Shown: positions 10,708 to 20,515 of the stretch, piece after piece
How positions within the stretch are numbered: the first letter of the stretch is position 1
Layout of the letters: every line of letters starts with the position of its first letter
Translations under genes and position numbers: made by a program
Assembly (NCBI RefSeq): GCF_018991925.1
Contig: NW_024735503.1
Coordinates: 3,761,253-3,825,252 of the forward strand
DNA length: 64,000 nt
Source of the DNA: Homarus americanus
Taxonomy: Eukaryota; Arthropoda; Malacostraca; Decapoda; Nephropidae
Reading direction: 5' to 3'
The notes under the pieces: generated by a model
Databases searched by the model: none
The model's input: only the letters and a program-made list of their open reading frames with translations
What the model was told of the DNA's origin: nothing

Positions 10708-11470
10708 TTGGCAACAATGTTTGCGCGCGGGTTATCAAACATGGAGGTAGTAAGAGAACGTTCTGCAGCTCTGTCTGAAACCCAACGTATGGCACTTTTG
10801 CGCCATATTGAGCAAAGGCCAATCATTGAGGATAGGTCTACAAGCAACACCATAAATTATAGGAAAAGAAAGGCCTGGGATGAAATTACTGCTTCATTCA
10901 ACGCCAGCTATGATCCACTTGTTTTACCTGGTCCTACCCCAGGGCCATCATCTGTGTCTTCTGCACAATTTACTGAAGTTCCATCTACTGTTTATTGACC
11001 TCTATTTTCACCCTGTTCCTGTCTCACAAGTCATTGTTCCTGCCTCACCAGTCATTGCTCCTGCCTCACCAGTCATTGCTCCTGCCTCGGCAGTCAATGC
11101 CCCTGACTCACTATCGAGTGATATTGCCTCACCCCCTCCTGCTCATGCTTCCAACCAACACCTTTATTCAGTGTCCAGGGCATCTGGTTCTCGGCCAAGG
11201 AGCAAACCAAGGCGAACTAGGAGGGTGACAAGTGTCTATGAAATGTGTGATAAAAGACAAGAAGAGTTACATAAATCTAAGTTGTACAGATTGAATAGGG
11301 AGCATGAGGAGGAAATGAAACTGAAAAAAAAAATGATGTTAACACAAAAACTACAACAAACTGCAATTGAAAAGACACATGAAAAATTGAATAATTCTTT
11401 GGATTTGTTAGATAGTGTTTTAAGGAAAGCAGGAGCTGCATATGATGCCATGGCTAAAACATATGAATGA
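10708..11470 (+). pseudogene. Myb/SANT-like DNA-binding protein, intronless, one frameshift
   Basis: The first frame (10708-10998) holds an N-terminal helix-turn-helix-like domain: ERSAALSETQRMALLRHIEQ then RKRKAWDEITASFNAS. This is the pattern of the Myb/SANT-like (zeste-type, Myb_DNA-bind_5) domain. The second frame, one base over (usable from about 10990 to 11470), gives a Pro/Ala-rich linker of four heptad copies (VIAPASP), a basic patch (RPRSKPRRTRR) and a charged coiled coil (REHEEEMKLKKKMMLTQKLQ) ending in a stop. Domain plus C-terminal coiled coil is the layout of many TE-associated or orphan arthropod Myb/SANT proteins. No Harbinger transposase or TIR was found nearby. It could be a frameshifted live gene, an assembly error or a relic. 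Confidence 0.6.
11041..11118 (+). repeat. Coding minisatellite, 24-base unit
   Basis: TGCCTCACCAGTCATTGCTC recurs with small changes in about three and a half copies, encoding a VIAPASP-type repeat in the linker of the Myb/SANT-like ORF. Confidence 0.6.
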
Positions 11471-12635
11471 TGTTGTAATATTTCAGAAATTGGCATCTAA
11501 AGTAAAAGTTATTCGTTCTATTTCTTACATATTCAACTAATTTTATTTGAAGGAAATAAACATACAGGTGTTTATTTTGACAAAGGTGTTTTTGTTTACA
11601 AAAGCTGTCATAAGTATGGCAGGTAATTATTTGTGGGGGATGAATATTTATAATATACATAAAGGCTGTGATTTTCAAAAATTGAATTTATTTCCTGTGA
11701 TAAAGAATAAAGTTTTGTTTGGTGTATACAGGTATTTATAAAATATGTTATACTGTGCAAAGTACTGTATAGAGGATATGTTTCTTTTATTAAATTTTAT
11801 GCATTGATATAAATAGCTGTAGAGAAGGAGTGAACCATTTATTTTTGTGCCCAAGATAGAAATATTTTCATGTCAGTTACAAATATTGTCCAAAGTATGG
11901 CAGTTAAGATTTATTTTTATATATCTATAATATAAGCTGTGAATTTCAGGAAATGCAGAACTATGTATAGAAAAATTATAGTTTATTTTCTTAATTTTTA
12001 CACATTTATAAAAAAAATAAATGTATATTTCTTTCCTTTTGTTGTCTTCATAAAACCTCACAGGTGAATTACCTTACATATTGAGTTATGCTCCATTATT
12101 AAAGACCACAGTGAAGTAAAAAAAACTTTATTACTGGGCCAAAAACTGTGATATTTTCCTTGTTAACTCAAGATAGAGTGAGCTCACTTGGCTTGCCTCA
12201 TTCCGGAAAACATAAGTGAATTTCCCGGTTCAGATGGTTGAAATTTTATTACTACTACGACAAAAATATTGTATGACTGAATAAAGATAAGAAACATATC
12301 TTAAATGATAACAGAAGTAATTGTTAATTGAAGATGAGGCTCACAGCACAGACAGCAGTTGTCATCGAAGTCGGAGCTGTGACGTCAACATTCCAATAAT
12401 GTTTCAAGTTCATAACAGTGTTGTGAAAGTTCATTTATCCGTATTAACACTTCTTTTAATTGTTCTTATCAAAAAAAATAATATAATTCGACGTAGACAT
12501 CTGTAATATAAAGTACTGGAAGAACTTTCATAAAATATAATGATGATTATTATTTGTCGTAAGGCAGCTATCGGGTGGGGGTAGCTACCCGATGTTGTTT
12601 CCAACATTTCAGGGGATACTGTAAAGTATGGTTCC
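11471..12635. other. AT-rich sequence without a recognised feature
   Basis: Very AT-rich with no coherent frame. Close to the LINE junction there is a small inverted repeat GGGTGGGGGTAGCTACCC (12575-12592). I see no RNA gene or terminal repeats. Confidence 0.4.
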
Positions 12636-13445
12636 TATCTACTACCTCGAAGACTTTCCTAAAAAACGTCAGCAGATTTGTTAGACAAGATTTTCCCTTT
12701 GTAAACCCATGTTGAGAGTCGTAGATGAATTTGCTTTTCTCTAGATGCGATCGGATGCTATCTGCTATAATTGATTCAAGAAATTTCCCCACTACTGAAG
12801 TTAAACTGATCGGCCGGTAATTTGACGCTGATGCTCTGTCCCCCTTTTTGAATATGGGTACTACATTTGCCTGTTTCCACAAGTCTGGCACAACTCCGGT
12901 GTCTAATGATTTTGTAAATAAATTTACGAGGGGTCCGCTAATAATCTGTTCCCTACACTCTTTCAAGACTCGAGGGAAAATTTCATCCGGCCCTGGGGAT
13001 TTTGTCTTCTTTAGTTTATTTATCCTTTTAAGAACATCCTCTTTTCTGAGAGTGATATTCTTTAATTTCTCTTCTTCCTTTCCCCTAAATATCAGTTCCA
13101 CCTCTGGAATTTCCTCGCGAATTTCTTCTGTGCAAACTGATAAAAAGTAGTTGTTCAATGCTTTGCATATTTCTTCACTGCCATTTATCACTTCTCCCCT
13201 CCCTGACTTTAAAGGCCCAACTTTGTCCCTGACTTTTGTTCTATATACCTGGAAAAATCTCTTGGGATTCGCCTTGGATTCTCTTGCTATTTTGATTTCA
13301 TAGTCTCTCTTTGCTTTCCTTACATTTTTCTTAACATTCCTAGATAGTTCATTATACCTATTTCTGAGCTGCACCCCCCCCCTCCCTTTAATTTCTTAAA
13401 AATTCCTTTCTTTATTCCTATGTGATGTTTAAGTTTTCTGGTCAT
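12636..13445 (-). pseudogene. Reverse transcriptase, N-terminal half (CR1-like)
   Basis: Minus-strand frame with KKTKSPGPDEIFPRVLKE, WKQANVVPIFKKGD, NYRPISLTSVVGKFLE, QHGFTKGKSCLTNLL: the opening RT motifs of CR1/L2-type LINEs. Upstream comes a basic linker (YNELSRNVKKNVRKAKRDYE). A 9-C tract at 13374-13382 shifts the frame, and upstream of it the frame continues with MTRKLKHHIGIKKGIFKK up to the Gypsy G1 insertion at 13450. RT similarity ends at about 12640. The missing 5' side is found beyond G1 at 17920. Confidence 0.85.
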
Positions 13446-13450
13446 CCACC

Positions 13451-13654
13451 TGTTATATATATGTATGTTTATATGCTGCCTTTATTGAATATATATATTA
13501 TATATTATGTTACTTCTTACCAAAGTCAGAAAGTGTTTAGGCTTGTGTAAACACGAAATGTGTTAGGCACGTTGTAACCAAGAACAGAGAAAAACGCCCA
13601 GCCAGACCGACCATGTGCTTGTCATTCTCCCATTAAATAACGCAATATGCTACA
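13451..13654 (+). repeat. G1 5' LTR
   Basis: TG...CA ends; nearly identical to 17708-17914, the differences being a TA-repeat length change and a few substitutions. High LTR identity suggests a relatively young insertion. A cleavage signal-like AATAAA is intact only in the 3' copy (GAATAAACGCC) and reads GAAAAACGCC here. Confidence 0.92.
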
Positions 13655-13768
13655 CTGGCGACGAGGATGGGATTCTCAAAGTGTTGGTGAAGTCTTTGAA
13701 GAGAGGATAGTGACCACTGAAGGGAAGGCTACTCTGAACCTGGAGAATTTAAGTGAAGAGAGCAACCA

Positions 13769-15673
13769 TGGCTGGCGTCAGTGGATACACCCGACGATTG
13801 GGGGAGTATGATGCAGACAAGGAAGATTTCACATCATATTGTGAGAGAATGGACTTCTTATTTCTGGCAAATGAATTAATGGACGACGGTGGTGATGCTC
13901 AGAAGGAGAAAGCCCTTCAAGAGAAAAGGAAGCAATCGTTTTGACAGAGGTAGGAGCTAATGTTTAGTCTACTCTGGTCAATCTGCTTACTCGAGACAAA
14001 CCCAAGGACTCCTCACTGATTCAGATTACCAAGATTCTGAAGCAACATTTTGATCCTGCTTCACTTGAGATCGCTGAAAGTTACAGATTTGGCACCATAG
14101 AAAGAGGTAAAGATGAATCAGTAAGTAATTATATAGTAGCTTTGAATAAGTTATCCATTCACAGTAACTTTGGACAGTTCTTGAACCGAGCTCTAAGAGA
14201 CAGGTTTGTAATAGGCCTGAATTATGAAAAAATACAGAATAAGTTAATGAACACCACTAACTTACCTTTTGAAAGTGCATGTCAGATAGCGACAAGCATG
14301 GAATTGGCCCAGAAAAACACCAGAGAATTTGTTCCCAATGCTGGTAGTGAAACAGTTAGCAGTAGTGGCTCAGTGTGTAAAGTAACTGTAGCTAAAAGGA
14401 ATAAGTATACCACAAAACAAGGAACACATGCTGATTTAAAATGTAAGAGGTGCCGAGGGAAACATGAAAGCTTTCAGTGTAAGTTCAAAAATTCAAAATG
14501 TTACAATTGTCAACGTATTGGACATATTGCTCCTGCCTGTAGAAGTGATAAACGTAGAGTACATGCCGTTGAAGGTGGTGAGAAGGAAATGAAAAACAGT
14601 ATTCATGAGAGTGTTAGTAATTTTGGATCTGATGATGATGAGAGTGCCTATGTGTTTACTATTTACACCAGTCATGAAGAGAAAGTTAAACATAGGTATA
14701 ATGTGGACTTGTGTATTAATGACACATCTGTAACCATGGAAATGGATACTGCAGCTGATTTCTCCAAAATGAGTAAAGATATGTATGAGAAACTATTTGC
14801 ACATGTGCCTTTAGAAGGCTCAGGTGTCAAGTTGAGAACTTATACTGGAGAGATTTTGAACACAGAAGGTAAATTAGAGTGTGAGGTAAAGTACAAAAAT
14901 CTGAATTTAAAGTTGCCATTAATTGTAGCTAGTTATGTGAATAGACCAACTTTGTTAGGTAAGAACTGGTTGTGTGAACTTGAGATGGACTGGAAGGAGA
15001 TATTTAGTGTTAGAATGTGTAACAGTATTCCATGTCTTGAGAAATTGCTTGAAAAATACAAGATTTTATTTGTAAAGGGACAGGATGGTATAAAGGGTTA
15101 TGAAGCTCATATCACCATTGACAAAGATGTTACACCCATATATGCTAAGTCCAGACCTGTTCCTTATGCACTGAAAAGTAAGGTTGAGAAGGAATTAGAC
15201 AGACTTGTGAGTGAGGGAATTATTGTGAAAACCGCCAAGAGCAATTGGGCTGCTCCAATAGTAATTGTACCTAAAGCTGATAAATCTGTTAGACTATGTG
15301 GTGATTATAAAGTCACCACTAATGAAGCTGTTGAGGATGAGCAATATCCCTTACCCACATCTCAAGATTTGTTTGCTGCACTAACAGGTGGAACCATTTT
15401 CACAAAGTTAGACTTGTCCCAGGCATATGCTCAGGTCTCTGTTGATGCTGAAAGTCAACAGTACCTTACTATCAACACTCATAAAGGGTTGTATAAGTTC
15501 AAAAGGTTGCCTTATGGTGTTAAAGGTGCACCAAAGTTATTTCAGTGCATCATGGACAAAATTTTTGTGGGTCTTCCCAATGTGTTATGTTTTCAGGATG
15601 ATGTCCTTATTATTGACAGTGACATCCAAAATCATGTCAAAACCCTAGCCACAGTATTCGAAAGATTGTTGTA
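13769..15673 (+). pseudogene. G1 gag-pol (gag, protease, RT first half)
   Basis: Gag starts MAGVSGYTRRLGEYDADKED. The frame then needs a one-base shift near 13925-13940 and meets a nonsense TAG at 13965-13967, where G2 reads TAT. Two zinc knuckles follow: CKRCRGKHESFQC (CX2CX3HX4C) and CYNCQRIGHIAPAC (CX2CX4HX4C). The protease active site reads MDTAAD. RT is clear: WAAPIVIVPKADKSVRLCGDY, KLDLSQAYAQV, LPYGVKGAPKLFQ, and the catalytic box CFQDDVLI. Similarity breaks at 15670, after ATVFERL, where element X begins. From 14142 to the break it is one open frame of about 510 codons, so the lesions are few but the enzyme is incomplete. Confidence 0.9.
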
Positions 15674-16997
15674 AGGGCACGTGCTTTCCAACACCTACAT
15701 CACCCTTATCTTACTTACTTCTCTTGTCTTAGTTCTTACTCTTACTCAGTTCATTTGGTAGCAGGGACATTATTTTGGTAGCATGGACATTCTTTTGGTA
15801 GCTGGACATTCTTTTGGTAGCATGGTCAAGGGTCTAGGCACATAGGTAAGGTAATTCTGGTATCAAGTCACTTGGACGGAAATAAAGGTAAAATACTGTG
15901 GGAGAAATGAATACACCTAAAATACTCTAAAAACAAATTTATTAATATGAAACCAAAGGGAAAAAGATATATTATTAATTTATAACTACCAGGTTCAACT
16001 CCTGGGCTTATTGCAGACTCAGTACTTTCTTCTTTACTTATTTTCTTATTTACTTATTTTCTTATTTCTTTACTCAACAGTAATTTCTCAGATCTTACAC
16101 TCTTACTGCACACAACCTTACTGGTGTTACATTACCTTACATAGCAAGACCAGTTCCTTGGCCCTACTCACAATACATAGTACATGGCACTCCTTGTACA
16201 TTACTGTACTTCTCACACCTACTGGTGGTACATAGCATTACAGTACAATTACAAGACTTAACTCAACATACTCGTTAATACTGAAACCCGCCGATACATG
16301 GGTCCACTACCCAACATGGGATAATTATTTCCAACTAATTATCCATAACATAATATTACAACCCTCTCTGTTGACATATACTTCCAAGGAGTAACCCAGG
16401 GTAGGACACTGGCTCACGACCGTTGTTATGGTCGGTGGTAGCCAGACACATGGCGAGTCTGGGGTCTGAACTACGAGGCAGTGGAGCAGATTAATCAGGC
16501 TGCATTGATGCCATCGTTTCATATATGATCCCTGCTGAGTAGCTACTACATCCGGGGCAGTTGTTGAGTGATGCAAGAATCACAAGGGGATCTGGAACAA
16601 ACGTTGGGGCGGGCATCAGGGGACGCTCGCCCTGCGTGATGCGCGGGTATATATATCCCTGAGTTGCCAGTGCTCGCTACTCACGCAATGACAAACATTA
16701 CAAACAGCTCTAACTGTTACTCATTCAAAGATGACCCTCAGTTGACAAAGGTCTGGCGAATTACTTGAGTTGATTACACAGACTAATTCAAGATTGAGCT
16801 TCCCAGGAGAAAGTGGAATAACAACGCATTGACAACTGTCTTCACAAAGGAGGGACTCTGGGAGGGAACACAAGTGTAGTGTCTAAATGGGGAAAAACAC
16901 GTCTTCTCAGGGGTCGCTAACTCACTCATGTTTTGCGGGCGTGGAGTTTAATAAGAATCATTAATTAAATAGATCAGCAGTCAACGTGACCATGACA
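15670..16997 (-). mobile_element. Element X copy 2 (solo-LTR-like, antisense)
   Basis: Reverse-complement match to two separated blocks at 50454-51085 and 56321-56953. Ends are TG...CA (TGTAAGGGCACG at 15670; CCATGACA at 16997). On the minus strand it has a TATA-like GATATATATACCC near 16645 and an AATAAA near 15935, so it looks like an LTR of about 1.3 kb. It contains direct words GGTAGCATGGACATTCTTTT (three copies, 15755-15825). No target duplication is seen because about 2 kb of G1 (RNase H to integrase) is missing at the same point. Confidence 0.75.
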
Positions 16998-17552
16998 GGA
17001 TGTACTCCTGCAGAGTTAATGGTGAAGAGACAGTTGAGAACAAGATTAAGTTTAGTCAAACCAAGTCTGTTTGAAGTTGTAGAGAGGAAACAAGCTCAAC
17101 AAAAAATGTATCATGATAAGAGTTCCAGTGAAAGAGTGTTCAAGGTAAATGATAGGGTGAGAGTTAGGAACATGACTAAAGGTTATGGTACTGTACATGC
17201 AAAGTGGATAACTGGTGTCATTGACAAGGTAGGTGGATCTAGGACATATTTAGTGAAATGTGGTAACTTTGAGATATGTTCATATGGATCACATCATTCA
17301 GGCACATGACGAGATGACTGTAGCACCAGGACATGATGATAATTTTGACACAGTTTCAGATGATCATCATCATGATGATGTCAAAGATGATGGTTCCCAG
17401 CATCCACTCACTGTGTCAACTGACTGTAGTGATGATATGTCTGTCACTGATAATGCACAGAGTGCAAGTCAAACCCCTGTAAAACTTGATGGAGGGAATA
17501 GTCCTAGAAGATCAAACAGAGTTAGGAGACCTGTAATTAAATTAGACCTCTA
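16998..17552 (+). pseudogene. G1 integrase C-terminus
   Basis: The first codons recovered are GCTPAELMVKRQLRTRLS (about 16999 on), followed by VFKVNDRVRVRNMTKGYG and KWITGVIDKVGGSRTYLVK, the integrase C-terminal (GPY/F-like) region. It then runs into an acidic His/Asp-rich tail. A one-base shift near 17270 breaks the frame; the second frame ends SNRVRRPVIKLDL and a stop at 17553. The catalytic core is absent from G1. Confidence 0.85.
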
Positions 17553-17707
17553 ACTATCTGAATTGTGAACAGGCCTTTCAAAACTGTTTAGTTAGGAAGT
17601 TATATTTGTTGTGCTCTATTCCCTTCTTCCCTGCCATATGTAATTCTGTAAGTTTTGTTTATTTAGGATTTGTAGCAGCCATGCTCGCTTTGGAAACGGA
17701 GAAATAG

Positions 17708-17914
17708 TGTTATATATATATGTATGTTTATATGCTGCCTTTATTGAATATATATATTATATATTATGTTACTTCTTACCAAAGTCAGAAAGTGTTTAGG
17801 CTTGTGTAAACACGAAATGTGTTAGGCACGTTGTAACCAAGAACAGAGAATAAACGCCCAGCCAGACCTACCATGTGCTTGTCATTCTCCCATTAAATAA
17901 CGCAAGATACTACA
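17708..17914 (+). repeat. G1 3' LTR
   Basis: TGTTATATATATATG ... ATACTACA, preceded by the purine tract GGAGAAATAG and followed by the target duplication CCACC. Confidence 0.92.
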
Positions 17915-17919
17915 CCACC

Positions 17920-18345
17920 TTGGCTCATTCTTTTTTTACCTAATTTTTCTGTATGGTATATTTTGTTCTTGTGCTTTATGTAGTAATTAGTGAATATATT
18001 ATAGTCATGATCAATTGTTGTGTCATCTATGACCTCACCCCTTCCTACTGGGGACTGACGTGACTGTTCCCAGGTGACCTCACCTAGGTACCTTCTTAAC
18101 CCCTTAAAATCCGCCAACCGAAAGTTTGGGTCTCTGACCATATTGTCATTGTTTTTTGTTTCCCAATTTAGGGTGAACCTGATTTCTCTGTGATCACTGT
18201 TACCTAGTTCTTCCCCTACTGTGATATCTCTGATAATATTTTCTTTATTTGTTAATACTAGGTCTAATATATTGTCACCTCTAGTAGGTTCTGTAATTAG
18301 CTGTTTCAAAAAATTGTCCTGCACTGCGTCTAGGAAGTCTTCAGA
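17920..18345 (-). pseudogene. CR1-like LINE endonuclease, C-terminal part
   Basis: Minus-strand frame with VQDNFLKQLITEPTRGDNIL, DLVLTNKENIIRDITVGEEL and GNSDHREIRF, the last third of an APE-type endonuclease including the SDH box, then the linker that ends KKRMSQGG at the G1 boundary. Across the removed G1, and allowing one slip in a 7-A run, it continues as EPRWMTRKLKHH at 13445. This piece and 12636-13445 are therefore one LINE copy split by G1. Similarity fades at about 18345; 18346-18487 is A-rich filler with no call. Confidence 0.85.
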
Positions 18346-18499
18346 AATGAAGTAAAGAAAAGAATATTGACTGGGAAAATATAATCAGAGAAATATAAGA
18401 GATACTTATATAAGAATATAAGCAAGATTATAAGTATATAAAAGTATTGAAGAAAAAAAAGAATAAGTATGAAATAGTATGAAGTAGGGAAAGTCTCGC

Positions 18500-19330
18500 C
18501 CTTACATCAGTGGATACATCGGACGAGTGGGGGAGAGTATGATGCAGACAAGGAGAATTTCACATCATATTATGAGAGAATGGACTTCTTCTTCCTGGCA
18601 AATAAATTAATGGACGAAGGTGGTGATGCTCAGAAGAAGAAGGCCCTTGACGAGAAAAGGAAAACAATATTTTTAACAGAGGTAGGAGCTAATGTTTATT
18701 CTACTCTGGTCAATCTCCTTGCTCCAGACTAACCCAAAGACTCATCACTGATTCAGATTACCAAGATTCTGAAGCAACATTTTGATCCTGCTCCACTTGA
18801 GATTGCTGAAAGTTACAGATTTGGCACAAGAGTTAGAGGGAAAGACGAATCAGTAAGTGATCATATAGTAGCTTTGAAGAAGTTACCCATTCACTGTAAC
18901 TTTGGACAGTTCTTGAACCGAGCTCTAAGAGACAGATTTGTGATAGGTCTAAATTATGGAAAAATACAGAATAAATTAATGAACACCACAAACTTAACTT
19001 TTGAAAAAGCCTGTCAGAGAGCTACAAGCATGGAATTAGCAGAGAAAAACACCAGAGAATTTGTTCCCAATACCGGTAGTGAAACAGTTGGCAGTAGTGG
19101 CTCAGTGTGTAAAGTAACTGCAGCTAAATGGAAGAATTATGCCACAAAACAAGGAACACGTGTTGATTTAAAATGTAAGAGATGCTTAGGGAAACATGAA
19201 ATCTTTCAGTGTAAGTTAAAAAATTCAAGATGTTACAATTGTTAGCGTATTGGACATATTGCTCCTGTCTGTGAGAAAGAAATTACTGCCCCTGCCAGAA
19301 GTGATAAAGGTAGAGTATATGTCGTTGAAG
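18500..19330 (+). pseudogene. G2 gag
   Basis: SGYIGRVGE..YDADKENF at the start, then EVGANVYSTLVNLL and HFDPAPLEIAESYRFGT, parallel to G1 gag. It is broken by a frameshift near 18535, a nonsense TAA near 18730 and a nonsense TAG in the second zinc knuckle (CYNC then stop, 19243). The first knuckle reads CKRCLGKHEIFQC. Confidence 0.88.
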
Positions 19331-19344
19331 GTGATGAGAAGGAA

Positions 19345-20515
19345 ATGAAAAACAGTATTCATGAGAGTGTTAGTAATTTTGAGCCTGATAATGATGAGAG
19401 TGCCCATGTTTTTACTATTTACACCAGTCATGAAGAGAAAGTTAAACATAGGAATAATGTGGAATTGTGCATAAATGATACACCTGTAACCATGGAAGTG
19501 GATACTGCAGCTGATTTCCCCATAATGAGTAGAGATATGTATGAGAAGCGATTTACACATGTGCCTTTAGAAGACTCAGGTGTCAAGTTGAGAACCTATG
19601 CTGGAGAGATTTTGAACACAGAAGGTAAATTAGAGTGTGAGGTAAAGTACAAAAATCAGAATTTGAAGTTGCCATTAATTGTAGCTAGTTATGTGAATAG
19701 ACCAACTTTGTTAGGTAAGAACTGGTTGTGTGAACTTGAGATGGACTGGAAGGAGATATTTAGTGTTAGAATGTATAACAGTGTTCCAGGTCTTGAGAAA
19801 TTGCTTGAAAAATACAAGATTTTATTTGTTAAGGGACAGGATGGTATAAAGGGTTATGAAGCTCATATCACCATTGACAAAGAAGTTACACCCATATATG
19901 CGAAGTACAGACCTATTCCTTGTGCATCGAAAGGTGAGGTTGAGAAGGAATTAGACAGACTTGTGAGTGAAGGAATTATTGTGAAAACCGCCAAGAGCAA
20001 TTGGGCTGCTCCAATAGTAATTGTACCTAATACTGATAAATCTGGTAGACTATGTGGTGATTATAAGGTTACCATTAATCAAGCTGTTGGGGACGAGCAA
20101 TAACCCTTACCCACGTCTCAAGATTTGTTTGCTGCACTAACAGGTGGAACCACTTTCACTATGTTAGACTTGTCCCAAGCATATGCTCAGGTCGGTGTTG
20201 ATGCTGAAAGTCAACAGTACCTTACCATCAACACTCATAAAGGTTTGTATAAATTCAAAAGGTTGCCTTATGGAGTTAAAAGTGTACCAAAGTTATTTCA
20301 GTGCATCATGGACAAAATTCTTGTGGGTCTTCCCAATGTGTTATGTTTTCAGGACGATGTCCTTATTGTTGACAGTGACATCCAAAATCATATCAAAACC
20401 CTAGCCACAGTATTCGAAACATTGTTGGCACACAATGTCAGGCTCAACAAGGGCAAATGTTCATTCCTAGCTAGCGAAAGAAGTGAATGCAGAAGGGCTG
20501 AGACTTGTAGAAGAT
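19345..20515 (+). pseudogene. G2 protease and RT
   Basis: Protease site MEVDTAADF; RT motifs NWAAPIVIVPNTDKSGRLC, MLDLSQAYAQV, LPYGVKSVPKLFQ, CFQDDVLIVD. A TAA at 20101-20103 interrupts RT, and the frame shifts near 20475 just past HNVRLNKGKCSFLASE. The catalytic FQDD box is the same as in G1, so it is a family trait. Confidence 0.88.

Larger units (their letters stand above)
13451..17914 (+). mobile_element. Gypsy element G1 (Ty3/Gypsy), internally deleted
   Basis: Complete element ends: two LTRs of about 204-207 bases starting TGTTATATAT and ending CTACA, flanked by the 5-bp duplication CCACC (13446-13450 and 17915-17919). A PBS-like TGGCGACGAGGATGGG follows the 5' LTR and a purine tract (GGAAACGGAGAAATAG) precedes the 3' LTR. 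It carries gag, protease and the first half of RT, then element X in place of RNase H and most of integrase, then the integrase C-terminus. It sits inside the CR1-like LINE. Confidence 0.93.
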
